Part shown: positions 20,255-28,418 of the stretch, one piece after another
Layout of the letters: each line of letters starts with the position of its first letter
Position numbering within the stretch: position 1 is the first letter of the stretch
DNA from: JAXLYE01 sp046351595
GTDB lineage: Bacteria; Myxococcota_A; Polyangia; Palsa-1104; JAEUJZ01
Direction of reading: 5' to 3'
NCBI GenBank assembly: GCA_046351595.1
Contig: JAXLYE010000009.1
Span: 372,001-436,000, forward strand
Length of the DNA: 64,000 nucleotides
Position numbers and translations under genes: made by a program
Notes under the pieces: model-generated
The model's input: the letters and a program-made list of their open reading frames with translations, nothing else
Told to the model about the DNA's origin: nothing
The model's database searches: none

Positions 20255-20313
20255 GGAATCACAGGCCGAGGAATCACAGGCCCAGGAATTACAGCCAAGG
20301 AATCACAGACCCG
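20255..20313. repeat. 15-bp tandem repeat around ggaatcacaggccca
   Basis: Four imperfect copies (the third is 14 nt) lie between the sulfatase start and the end of the next minus-strand gene, overlapping its last codons. Similar GGAATC sequences occur in other gaps of this window. Confidence 0.7.
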
Positions 20314-21271
20314 TGAGCCCGCCCGCGGTCAGCACCAGCTGATAGGTGTGCCGCACCGGCTTGCCGTCGGCGTCGACCAGCGGGAAGTACGTCGACTCGA
20401 TGGTGGCCGCGCGGATCGTGAGATCCTCGTGGCCTGGGGTCGCGGCCTTGCGCTCCCACGTCGCCAGCAGGCGATCCCTCAGCGGTCGCCAGCGCGGCGC
20501 CACCTCGAGCGGCCCGCCCATCGACAGCGGCACCGCCTGGTGCGGCATCGTCGCGTGGCGCTCCGCGGTCAGGTAGCCGTTGTGCGCGAAGCTCAGCTCG
20601 AACAGGTTGTGCAGGCCCGCGATCAGCAGGTACGGCGACAGGCGCAGCACGCGCCCCTTGATCGCAACCTGATCGCCGTAAAGCCACGCCTCGGTCACCG
20701 GCTCGCCCGACGGCGTCCGCAGGATCACCTGGTGGCTGGTCAGCGCCTCGCTGCGCAGCGGCTGATCCGGCGGCGCCCAGCGCACGGTCTGCGGCCGCGT
20801 CACGCCGGTCACCTCGACGAGCAGGAGCGGCCGCTCGCTGACCAGCTCGAGGAAGCCGGCGTGCACCAGCACCACGGTCGCGCCGAGCAGCGCCAGGAGG
20901 AAGAAGACCGCGCTTGTCAGCAGCCCGACCAGCGACGGCCGGCCCGGCGGCTTGCGGCGGATCCCGCGCCACAGCGTCGGCAGCGTCAGCACCAGGAGCG
21001 CCGCCGCACCGGCGAAGAGCTGCACCCGATCCCAGCGCAGCACCGCGCCGGCCAGCGATACGAAGCCCGCGGCCAGCGCGGCGTAGAACAGCGCCACGAG
21101 CCCGCGGAAGATCGCGACCGGCCAGCTCTGCGTGCGGTTGAACAGCAGCAGCCGCAGCAGGGCGCGCGCGCCGAACCCGACGAGCAGGCCCACGACCACC
21201 GCCGCTGCAGGCGCGACCGCAGAGGCGATGAGTGCCAGGGCCCGGACCGGATACACTGCGAAGTCTGCCAC
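20303..21271 (-). CDS. Integral membrane protein with a C-terminal extracytoplasmic domain, unknown function
   Basis: A 322-aa protein starting at a GTG. Four hydrophobic segments fill residues 1-150 (about 10-38, 52-76, 82-98, 114-138). The remaining 170 residues are soluble, beta-rich, with LLVEVTGVTRPQTVRWAPPD and a C-terminal HTYQLVLTAGG. The soluble half resembles a domain that binds or processes something outside the membrane, but I recognise no family. It lies upstream of the sulfatase on the same strand; a link is possible but unproven. Confidence 0.72.
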   Translation of the reverse strand: MADFAVYPVRALALIASAVAPAAAVVVGLLVGFGARALLRLLLFNRTQSWPVAIFRGLVALFYAALAAGFVSLAGAVLRWDRVQLFAGAAALLVLTLPTLWRGIRRKPPGRPSLVGLLTSAVFFLLALLGATVVLVHAGFLELVSERPLLLVEVTGVTRPQTVRWAPPDQPLRSEALTSHQVILRTPSGEPVTEAWLYGDQVAIKGRVLRLSPYLLIAGLHNLFELSFAHNGYLTAERHATMPHQAVPLSMGGPLEVAPRWRPLRDRLLATWERKAATPGHEDLTIRAATIESTYFPLVDADGKPVRHTYQLVLTAGGLTGL

Positions 21272-21305
21272 CTATTGAGCATCCTCGTTCCGCGGAGCGT
21301 TCGCA

Positions 21306-21617
21306 ATGCGCGACGAATCGGACTCGAAACTCGACCTGAACTCGCAGCTCAGCCGGTGCGGCGCGAGCGCTGTGCGCAGGCCGGCGTGGGTGGTGGCGGG
21401 CCTGCTCGGCGCCGCGATGGCCTGGGGCGCAGGCTGCGCGCACCGCTCCATGCCCGCCCGCTCGACCCCTGCACCCGAGGCCCGCTTGATGCCGACCGCA
21501 AGCCCGTCGCCGATCGCCCGTCGCGGCGTGCTGCTCGAACAGCTGATCTGGCAGCAGGCCGAGGCGGTGCTGCGTGCGGACGCCGTCGTGGTCGTGCCGC
21601 TCGGCGCCGCCGCGTGA
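21306..21617 (+). pseudogene. Lipoprotein-type creatininase family remnant (N-terminal fragment)
   Basis: The 103-aa frame has an N-terminal lipoprotein signal (LLGAAMAWGAGC) and ends with LIWQQAEAVLRADAVVVVPLGAAA. That closing stretch matches the opening of creatininase-family proteins, where PLG is followed by the metal-binding E-HGPHLP motif; here a TGA comes exactly there. About 200 residues of catalytic domain are missing and the downstream 60 bp shows no continuation before the next gene. I read it as a truncated gene; a short functional lipoprotein cannot be excluded. Confidence 0.55.
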
Positions 21618-21664
21618 CGTCGAGTCCGTGCGCAGCGCGCCGCTGCCGACGCCGTAGCCGCGCG

Positions 21665-21670
21665 TATACT
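21665..21670 (+). promoter_or_regulatory. Candidate -10 box TATACT, leaderless start of the HEAT lipoprotein gene
   Basis: TATACT ends 7 nt before the ATG at 21678, so transcription would begin at or next to the A of ATG; no Shine-Dalgarno is present. Confidence 0.5.
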
Positions 21671-21677
21671 GCCGGCG

Positions 21678-22751
21678 ATGGGCGACCAACGGCTCTCGGG
21701 TAGAAGGCGCGGCGCGGCGGCGTGGCGGGGGCTGGCCCCTGTCCTCGTCGCGCTCGCGCTCGCAGGGATTGCCGCCTGCAAGCGGGGCGGTTCGCCGCCG
21801 CTGCCGCTGCGCGTGGTGCAGGTCCAGGTGGCCGGCGCGGTCGATCCGTCGGTGACCGGTTCGTCGGGCGCGGGCGCCGAGGCGGCGCTCAACGAAGAGG
21901 CGCTGCAGGCGGCGGCGCGGCGCGGCCTGCAGCGCGCCGGGATCAACCATGCAGCGACGGGCGAGAGCCAGCCCGGCGACTTCAAGCTGCGCCTCGAGCT
22001 GCTGCTGCAGCGCGCCCCGACCCAGACCGGAGTCGAGGCGCCGCCGCTGCGCGTCTTGTGCGCGGGGCAGCTGCGGGCGCGCGCCGGCTCGGCCCTGACC
22101 AGCGACGAGCAGCCGGCCAAGCAGCCGGCTCCCGAGCTTCTGCGCCTGTCGCACGTGGTCGCGGTCGAGCGCGCGCCCAAGGCCGGTGAGGGCGACGCCG
22201 CGTGGTCCGAGCTCGCGCAGCGTGTGACCGAGGAGACGGCGGCCACCCTCGGGGAGCAGCTCCGCCTGCTCGGCCAGCCGGCGTCCGCGCTGATCCAGGT
22301 CGCCGGCGATCGCGGGCGCGACGAGAGCGTGCGCGGCATCGCGGTGCAGCTGCTCGGCCTGCGCAAGGAGCGCAGCGCGGTGCCGGTCCTGGTCGCCCTG
22401 GTCAAAGAGAAGGACAAAGAGAAGGACAAAGAGAAGGACAAAGACCCCCAGGCGAAGCCCGCGCGGTCGCCGGTGACGGAGCCGGGGGCGCTGCGCGACC
22501 TCGCGATCGGCGCGCTGGTCGAGATCGGCGATCCGAGCGCGGTGCGGCCGCTGCTCGACGTGGTGCAGCTCGGCGATCGGGTCGAGGTCGGCAAGCTCCT
22601 CGAGGCGGTGGCGGCGATCGGCGGCGACGAGGCCAGGCGCTTCCTGGAGTTCGTCTCAGTCAGCCACAGCGACGAGAAGGTGCGCGCCGAAGCGAAGACC
22701 GCGCTCGGCCACCTCGCCAAGCGCCACAGCCGCCTCGACGGCGGCAGCTGA
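21678..22751 (+). CDS. HEAT-repeat lipoprotein
   Basis: A 357-aa protein with an N-terminal lipoprotein signal (ALALAGIAAC, Cys about 34). The middle (60-190) is a mixed alpha/beta domain, with LRLELLLQRAP. The C-terminal half has HEAT/PBS-like helical repeats: ESVRGIAVQLLGLRKERSAV, DLAIGALVEIGDPSAVRPLL and LLEAVAAIGGDEARRFLEF. A Lys/Glu/Asp-rich tandem insert interrupts the repeats at about 243-256. It is likely a membrane-tethered periplasmic scaffold. Its stop is 3 nt from the convergent arylesterase stop. Confidence 0.8.
   Translation: MGDQRLSGRRRGAAAWRGLAPVLVALALAGIAACKRGGSPPLPLRVVQVQVAGAVDPSVTGSSGAGAEAALNEEALQAAARRGLQRAGINHAATGESQPGDFKLRLELLLQRAPTQTGVEAPPLRVLCAGQLRARAGSALTSDEQPAKQPAPELLRLSHVVAVERAPKAGEGDAAWSELAQRVTEETAATLGEQLRLLGQPASALIQVAGDRGRDESVRGIAVQLLGLRKERSAVPVLVALVKEKDKEKDKEKDKDPQAKPARSPVTEPGALRDLAIGALVEIGDPSAVRPLLDVVQLGDRVEVGKLLEAVAAIGGDEARRFLEFVSVSHSDEKVRAEAKTALGHLAKRHSRLDGGS
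22404..22445 (+). repeat. 12-bp tandem repeat in the HEAT lipoprotein
   Basis: Three perfect copies of aaagagaaggac plus a half copy encode KEKD repeats between two HEAT-like helices. Confidence 0.85.
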
Positions 22752-22754
22752 GCC

Positions 22755-23843
22755 TCAGCCGCGCGGGCAGAGCAGCACGCCGCGATCGAACACGCCGCCG
22801 ACCACGAGCCAGCGCGCGCCGTGCACCGCCGCCACGCTCGACCCGGACAGCGCGCGGCCGTCGTCGAGCAGCACGGTTTCGATGGCGGTCGGCACGCCCT
22901 CTTGGCTCAGCCGGAAGCGCACTACCTGGGACGGCGCGGGCCGGCTGCCGTCCTTGGCGTGGCGCAGGAACGCCAAGTTGCTCGGGTGCGCCGCGACCCA
23001 GAAGCCGCCCTGCTCGTCGAGGCTGAGGTTGTCCGGCGAGGTGTCGAGCGCGGTGCTGCCGGCCGGTCGCAGCCTGCCGTCGGCCTCGCGCCAGAAGACC
23101 GACAGGCGGCTGGCCGTGGTCTCGGCGACCACCAGGAAGCGCCCGTCGGCCGAGGCGGTGACGCCGTTGGCGTAGCGCAGCCCGGTGCGCACGGCGCGCG
23201 CCGCGGTGCCGTCCCAGTACACGACCGAGGCGTTGGACAAGAAGGCGAAGTCCTCGAGCACGTGGCCCAGGCGCGGCGGGCGGCCGTGGTCGTTGGTGAG
23301 GTAGAAGCTCTCGGGCCCGGTCGGCTCGACGTCGTTCGGGCTGATGAACAGCGGGTCGCGGACGCTGCGCACGTGGCGCAGGACGCCGCCGTCCTCGCGG
23401 AAGATCTCGACGGACTCGCCGGCTTCTCCGTGCTGGACCAGGAACAGCCGCCGCTCGGCGCGGGCCTCGGCACCCGGTGTCGCCGGCGGGGCGTACAGGC
23501 CCAGCCCGTGCAGGCGCAGCGGCGCGGCGAAGCCCTCGACCGGGACCCGGCTCGGCTGCGGCTCGCTGTCCGGGCGCCAGCGGAAGATCGCGGCGTCGTG
23601 CGGGCGGAACGAGTGACCGCCGCGCCGATCCGCGGCCGCGATCCACAGCGTGCCGGTGGCGTGATCGAACTGCATGTCCTCGGCCCCGATGAGGGCGGGT
23701 TGGCCGGGGACCTCGACGCGGCGGCAGCCCTCGACGCCGCGCGGGCCGATGCGCGCGAACGGCCGCAGGGTGCGCGCCGCCTCGATCGCGTACAGCGTCG
23801 CCCCGACGGCGAGAGCCGCGAGCAAGTACCTACGGAGCTTCAT
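22755..23843 (-). CDS. Paraoxonase/arylesterase-like six-bladed beta-propeller protein
   Basis: A 362-aa protein with an N-terminal signal/anchor (RRYLLAALAVGATLYAIEAA). It follows the serum paraoxonase pattern: AEDMQFD, SPNDVEPTG with FYLTNDH, RYANGVTAS and DTSPDNLSLD supply the Glu, Asn, Asn and Asp-Asn calcium ligands of the PON propeller. Family members hydrolyse lactones or aryl esters. The presence of all expected ligand positions suggests an active calcium enzyme in the envelope. AAGGA lies before the ATG. Convergent with the HEAT lipoprotein. Confidence 0.85.
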   Translation of the reverse strand: MKLRRYLLAALAVGATLYAIEAARTLRPFARIGPRGVEGCRRVEVPGQPALIGAEDMQFDHATGTLWIAAADRRGGHSFRPHDAAIFRWRPDSEPQPSRVPVEGFAAPLRLHGLGLYAPPATPGAEARAERRLFLVQHGEAGESVEIFREDGGVLRHVRSVRDPLFISPNDVEPTGPESFYLTNDHGRPPRLGHVLEDFAFLSNASVVYWDGTAARAVRTGLRYANGVTASADGRFLVVAETTASRLSVFWREADGRLRPAGSTALDTSPDNLSLDEQGGFWVAAHPSNLAFLRHAKDGSRPAPSQVVRFRLSQEGVPTAIETVLLDDGRALSGSSVAAVHGARWLVVGGVFDRGVLLCPRG

Positions 23844-23930
23844 GGCGACGTTCCTTTCGCAGGGCGACCTCCCCGCGATTCTATCCGCCGCGCGCGCGAT
23901 GCGGTGCGCCGGCTCGCCCGATTGCCCGTG

Positions 23931-23980
23931 CCGCTCCGTGCCGCCCTGTGCCGCCCTGTGCCGCCCTGTGCCGCCCCGCC
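23931..23980. repeat. 10-bp tandem repeat ccctgtgccg
   Basis: About five copies (the first degenerate) lie just beyond the 3' end of the minus-strand gene ending at 23980, between it and the arylesterase start. Confidence 0.7.
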
Positions 23981-24540
23981 TAGCTGCTGTGGCCCGGCAC
24001 CGGCAGCACGAACCCGGCGGCGCGCAGGCGGCGGGCGATGTACTCGCTGCGCGTCTCCAGCCACTGCTCGTACAGGCGTAGGACGTTGGTCGAGGTGTTC
24101 AGGTTCATGCGCGCCCGCGCCTCGCCCAGCACGTCGACCAGCCGCGGGAAGTGCGAGGCCAGCTCGGCGTAGATGCCGCGGAACAGCTCCGAGACGCAGC
24201 GGCCGGCGCGCGCCAGCTGACCGTACGCCGAGCCCCCGAGGTCGATGTAGTACTCGACGCTGACCATGCGCCGCGACAGGCTCTCGGCGAAGAACCCGGA
24301 GGTGAGCAGCGCGGTGTCGCCGATCTCGCGCAGCAGGCGGGCGCGCTCGGACGGCTCGGCGAGCCCGGCCTGCGCCAGCTTGAGCGCGAGCGGCTCATCG
24401 TCGACCCGCGCCGATGTGTTCTCTGTGAGCAGGTTGACCAGGTAGTACTCCGTAGTCTCCTGCAGCCGGACGTCATGCTCCGCCATGGCAGCGGTGATGA
24501 CCTCGTGAAAGAACTCACTCGTCGATGTCATGCGCTCCAT
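23980..24540 (-). CDS. Conserved-looking soluble helical protein, unknown function
   Basis: About 187 residues from the ATG at 24540 (another at 24531 has GGAG close upstream; a longer frame reaches 24612). The sequence is almost all helix, with EFFHEVITAAMAEH, ETTEYYLVNLLTEN, LREIGDTALLTSGFFAESL and EYYIDLGGSAYGQLA, and ends PVPGHSS. There is no signal peptide or cysteine. The balanced composition and many aromatic residues show it is real coding sequence. I do not know the family; charged and Tyr residues in EYYIDLGG could form a site. Confidence 0.7.
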   Translation of the reverse strand: MERMTSTSEFFHEVITAAMAEHDVRLQETTEYYLVNLLTENTSARVDDEPLALKLAQAGLAEPSERARLLREIGDTALLTSGFFAESLSRRMVSVEYYIDLGGSAYGQLARAGRCVSELFRGIYAELASHFPRLVDVLGEARARMNLNTSTNVLRLYEQWLETRSEYIARRLRAAGFVLPVPGHSS

Positions 24541-24861
24541 GGTTTTCAGTTTATGAACGCGGCCATGACAGCGGGGCAGGGGGGCAAAAAGATCGTGAGC
24601 GATGGCTCCCAATCGGCGCCGGAGGAAGCCCTACACGATCCGCTACTCACCGACGGAAAATGGCGCGATTAGCACTCACCTTGGGTGAGCGCCAGCAAAA
24701 TCACGGATGGGGGGACGAGCGCAGCGCCGAGTGAGCACGCGCACAGCCAGGCTCCCTCCCTCTCTCCGAAACTGTGATTCCTGGGGGAAGGAGGGAGCTG
24801 TTGCAGAGTCTCTGGGAATCCGGGCCGCGGGCCCCGGACAGAGTGCCCGGGGCGTCCCGTA
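24541..24861. other. Intergenic gap with GGAATC-type short repeats
   Basis: No gene is supported. The stretch 24770-24850 has gattcct and gggaatc in opposite orientation about 40 bp apart and a GC-rich dyad (gggccgcgggcccc) that could terminate transcription. Confidence 0.35.
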
Positions 24862-27300
24862 TCAGTTGGCCTGGCAGCCCGCGGCGAAGCCGGCGGGGAC
24901 GGTGACCTCGGTGGAGGTGCCGTCGATCGACAGCAGGTAGTTGATGAGATCCGCGCGATCCGTGGCGGCGTTGGCGCCGGTCAGGAAGTTGGCGGCGCCG
25001 GCCTGCCAGTGGGCCTGCCACTTGGTGTCGGTGAACAGCTCCTCCAGCGTCTTGGCCTGGCCGTGGTGCAGGTACGGAGCGCCGACCTGCAGCCCGTACA
25101 GCGACGGCACGTTGAAGCCGCCGCGGCCCTGCGCGCGGCCCTGTCCCGGCGGCTTCGACTCCAGCAGGTCGGTCGCGGCGACGTCACCGGGCACGCCGAA
25201 GGTGCCGACCGCGCGGATGGCGCAGGCCAGCTGCAGCGGCCCGATCGGGGTGACGTTGTACCCGGCCACCTCGGCGGTGGTCGGCTGCACCGCGATCTGC
25301 GTGGTGTTGTGGAACGTGTAGCTCGTCGGCCACGCCGCCGGCTTGGTGAACGGGACCGTGTTCTTGAGCGAGTTGTTCTGCGTCGTCGACGGCGTGTAGA
25401 AGCGGTTCGAGACGGTCCAGCCGGGGCCGCCGTGGCAGCGGTCGCAGCCGCCGCTGGTGAACAGCGCGGCGCCGCGCGTCACCGAGGCCTGATCCAGGCC
25501 GCTGCGCCGCCGCGTCGGGCGCACGGTCTTGACCCACTCGTCGATGTCGTCGAAGTCCTTGGTGCAGCGGATGGCGCCGGCCATGCCCGTGCCGTCCTGG
25601 TTCTCTTTGCTGGTCGGCGTGTCCAGGGCCTGCGCCGCCAGGGCGACGCGGGTCTCGCTGGCGAGGGTGCCGCACGTGGTCTGCGCCGCCGCCGTGGTGA
25701 TGGCGCCGACGCCGCCCGAGGTGCCGCGGGTGTTGGCGTCGAAGTCGTGCATCTCGTCGATGATCGCGGTCCAGTTGAAGATGCGCTGCTTCTTGGTCGC
25801 GCCCTTGGAGTAGCTGCCGTCGAGCGAGGTGCTCTGCCGCGGGCCGGCGGCGAAGACCCAGGTGATGTTGTCGGTCAGTCCGTCGGGGTGGCAGCTGCCG
25901 CACGACGACCACGCCGAGCCGATGTCGGTGCCCGTCGGGGCCGTGGCGGCGGTGCCGTTCCCGGACCAGCGACCGCGGCCGGTGAAGAAGAAGCGCTTGC
26001 CGCGCTGCTGCTGCGCCGGCAGGCCCGTGCCCGCAGCCGGCGAGCTGTCGACGGCCGCGGACAGGCTCTGGCCGCCCAGATCGAGCACGCCGAGCTTGCG
26101 GCTCACCCAGCAGTTCACGTACGCGCGGCTGGTGTCCTTGATCGCGATGCCGATCGGGTTCTGGCACATCGCGGTGACGTCGATCTGCTTGTTCTGCGAC
26201 GAGCCGATGGCGACCTGCGTGCCGCCGTAGTCAATCCGCTGGATCACGTCGGCGCCGCGCGAAACCGCGTACGCGATGTTGGTGCCGGGCACAAAGTCGA
26301 TGTCGACCAGATCCGCCAGGAAGAAGTGCGGCATGGCCGCCGGGATGTCGGTGCTGACCAGCTTGGCCAGGTTGACGGTGCCGGCGCCGCTGCGCTGCTC
26401 GACCTTGCCCTGCAGATCGCCGACGTAGACGACCGGGGCGACGTTCTGGTTGAACGCGGGCGGCCCGGCCGGCGACGCCGAGACCGACGGCACGTAGATC
26501 TTGGTGCCGTTGATGGCGACCGCGGACAGCTGGTTGGGCGAGGTCCCGACGGTGAACCCGGTTTCGAGCGCGTTGAGCGGGTTGAACGTGATGGTGCCGG
26601 TCGAGCTGTTGTCGCGCGTCGAGAACAGGCGGACCTCGCCGGTGCGGCCGTCGTCCTGGCCCTCCTTGCCGGCGACCGGCCGGCCGAAGAACTCGGTGAC
26701 CACGAGCGTCTCGTCGTCGTCGCTGGTGTCGCCGTTGTTGGTGACGGCGACGGCGCGCGGGTTGCGCAGGCCGGTGATGGTGGCGACGACCGCCATGCTG
26801 CCGGTGTCGATCACCGAGACGCGGCCCTCGCCCCACTCGGCGACATACAGCCGGGCCCCGGTCGGCGACAGCGCCAGGCCCGTCGGCTCGGAGCCGACGC
26901 TGACCGGGCTGCCGACGGTGGGGCTGGCGGTGTTGATGCCGGTCACCTTGACCACGGTGGCGGCGGCGCGGTTGGCGACAAACGCGGTGGTGCTGTCGGG
27001 GTGGATGACCACGGCCCACGGCTCGGCGCCGGTCGGCGCGGTCGCCAGCTTGCTGTTGTCCGCGGTCTTGAAGAACGAGACGGAGCCGTCATCCGGATTG
27101 GACATCGCCACCGTCGCGCCGTCGTCCGAGAGTGCGATGGTGCTGGAGCGCGAGGGCCGCTTGCCTACGAGGACGTTGGTCATTCCACCGTCGCCGCCGG
27201 TCGTCGACATGTCATTGTTGTTGCTCATCGGGTCCGAGGGGCAGGCGGACAGCCCCGCGACGACGCCCAGCAGCGCACCGGTGATGAGAAGCTTCCTCAT
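24862..27300 (-). CDS. Dihaem c-type cytochrome lipoprotein with YVTN-type beta-propeller
   Basis: An 812-aa exported protein. Lipobox LSAC (Cys about 20) follows MRKLLITGALL. Residues 45-400 are YVTN/PD40-like propeller repeats, e.g. LALSPTGARLYVAEWGEGRV. The C-terminal half has two c-haem sites, CGSCH near 466 and CDRCH near 618, within a MauG/di-haem peroxidase-like region (GAPYLHHGQAKTLEELF near the end is typical). It probably transfers electrons at the outer membrane or cell surface. GAGGAGATAACTT precedes the ATG. Upstream DNA is unusually AT-rich. Cytochrome c maturation genes are not in the window. Confidence 0.9.
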   Translation of the reverse strand: MRKLLITGALLGVVAGLSACPSDPMSNNNDMSTTGGDGGMTNVLVGKRPSRSSTIALSDDGATVAMSNPDDGSVSFFKTADNSKLATAPTGAEPWAVVIHPDSTTAFVANRAAATVVKVTGINTASPTVGSPVSVGSEPTGLALSPTGARLYVAEWGEGRVSVIDTGSMAVVATITGLRNPRAVAVTNNGDTSDDDETLVVTEFFGRPVAGKEGQDDGRTGEVRLFSTRDNSSTGTITFNPLNALETGFTVGTSPNQLSAVAINGTKIYVPSVSASPAGPPAFNQNVAPVVYVGDLQGKVEQRSGAGTVNLAKLVSTDIPAAMPHFFLADLVDIDFVPGTNIAYAVSRGADVIQRIDYGGTQVAIGSSQNKQIDVTAMCQNPIGIAIKDTSRAYVNCWVSRKLGVLDLGGQSLSAAVDSSPAAGTGLPAQQQRGKRFFFTGRGRWSGNGTAATAPTGTDIGSAWSSCGSCHPDGLTDNITWVFAAGPRQSTSLDGSYSKGATKKQRIFNWTAIIDEMHDFDANTRGTSGGVGAITTAAAQTTCGTLASETRVALAAQALDTPTSKENQDGTGMAGAIRCTKDFDDIDEWVKTVRPTRRRSGLDQASVTRGAALFTSGGCDRCHGGPGWTVSNRFYTPSTTQNNSLKNTVPFTKPAAWPTSYTFHNTTQIAVQPTTAEVAGYNVTPIGPLQLACAIRAVGTFGVPGDVAATDLLESKPPGQGRAQGRGGFNVPSLYGLQVGAPYLHHGQAKTLEELFTDTKWQAHWQAGAANFLTGANAATDRADLINYLLSIDGTSTEVTVPAGFAAGCQAN

Positions 27301-27864
27301 AAGTTATCTCCTCTCGTGATGGGCAAATAAACGCATAATCCCCCTGGCAATCGCGCCCCTAGGGTTTATGCCGTAGCTATCTTATCCGGATATAAATTCT
27401 TCAATCATAATATTTGATTATGCCCGGCATAAGCAGCGGTTATGGCCGGCCGTTCCGGCCCGCTCCGTCGCCGGGAAACGGTCCGGTCCGGCTGGCGCTG
27501 CTCGACGGACAGACGGTGTCGCCGCGCACTTTACGAGCAGTACGCTACGTGCTCAGTGACAAGGCGCCCCGAGCGAACCGGCGTGTGGACTCCTCCGTTA
27601 CGCTGAAGCCGGTCGGGGCAGGATTCCTTTCAGCGGGGCAGGCGGAAAGGGGAGTGCAGAGCAGGGCAGGGAGGACTCTGTTCACGATCCGTCTCCCCGG
27701 TGACCGGATCCCGGGCTCGTTTGAGTCGACGGCGCAGTCGCGGGGGTGGCTCCCCCAGAGACACGACGAGCCGCGGCGCCGATCGATCCGCGGGCCGTAT
27801 CGGGTACGGCGGCGGACCGGGCGCAGCGGCTCGGTGACGGATCCGAAGCGGAGTACGTCCGGAT
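27301..27864. promoter_or_regulatory. Long intergenic region with an AT-rich segment upstream of the dihaem gene
   Basis: Bases 27315-27425 are strikingly AT-rich against the local background and contain CATAAT-N5-ATTATG (about 27408-27424) plus several TATA-like words, probably the promoter/regulatory region of the minus-strand cytochrome gene. Bases 27425-27864 have no convincing gene: the open plus-strand frame there is Arg/Ser/Pro-rich and has no family motif. Confidence 0.45.
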
Positions 27865-28164
27865 CTAGCAGTTGTCCTTCTGGCGCTTCTCGCCGCGGAG
27901 CTCCTTGGCCCGTCCCTCGGCGGTCATGCGCTCGCTATCCAGGACCGCGCCGACGCGGTTCTGCACCGCGCCGACGACCTCTTCGACCTTGCCCTTGAAG
28001 CGCTCGGCGCTCTTGGCCTCTTCCTGCTGGGCCGCGCCGCGGAGCTCCTTGACCCGCCCCTCGGCCTCCAGCTGCTCGTCGCCGATCAGAGAGCCGATGC
28101 CAGCCTTGATCTTCCCGCCCAGCTCGTGCGCGACGCCCTCAGAACGCTTGCTCTCGTTAGACAT
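27865..28164 (-). CDS. CsbD family stress-response protein, duplicated domain
   Basis: A 99-aa, highly charged, helical protein with two CsbD-type units: GGKIKAGIGSLIGDEQLEAE...GRVKELRG and KGKVEEVVGAVQNRVGAVLDSE...GRAKELRGE. CsbD proteins are small general-stress proteins of unclear action, usually with a single unit. AAGGAGAG lies before the ATG. Four 8-bp repeats sit 22-53 bp upstream of the start, where a promoter would lie. It is monocistronic. Confidence 0.92.
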   Translation of the reverse strand: MSNESKRSEGVAHELGGKIKAGIGSLIGDEQLEAEGRVKELRGAAQQEEAKSAERFKGKVEEVVGAVQNRVGAVLDSERMTAEGRAKELRGEKRQKDNC

Positions 28165-28185
28165 GGGTCTCTCCTTCCGTCTTAT

Positions 28186-28217
28186 CTAGCTACCTGGCTA
28201 CCTAGCTACCTAGCTAC
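28186..28217. repeat. 8-bp tandem repeat ctagctac x4 in the csbD-like upstream region
   Basis: Three perfect copies and one with a single change (ctggctac) are followed by ctaggg. They contain CTAG, rare in GC-rich bacterial DNA, and lie just upstream of the CsbD start, so they may be regulator sites or a slippage-prone spacer. Confidence 0.8.
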
Positions 28218-28418
28218 CTAGGGCACACGCCTGGCGCTGTGCACGCGCGGCGCGGCTCCTCTTCTGCTCAGGTACTCTGGCGTGCTGCAGAACGTCCGAG
28301 CTCGCCAAGTGCCCGCAGAGGTAGTTATGCAAGGGATTCCCAGAGCCGCAACCGGAATACGATCGGAATGTGAATCAGGAGCGAAAATTCCGGGGATCCC
28401 CGAGGATCTGGGACTCCC

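Noticed and set aside
25009..27330. 773-codon plus-strand frame opposite the dihaem lipoprotein
   Set aside because: The minus frame has a lipobox, propeller repeats and two CxxCH sites; this one is Arg/Val/Gly-rich with none.
27414..27998. 194-codon plus-strand frame in the gap after the AT-rich segment
   Set aside because: Rich in Arg, Ser and Pro, no ribosome site, overlaps the CsbD gene, no family motif.
28186..28217. Possible short CRISPR-like array
   Set aside because: Units are only 8 bp with no spacers, so they are a simple tandem repeat.
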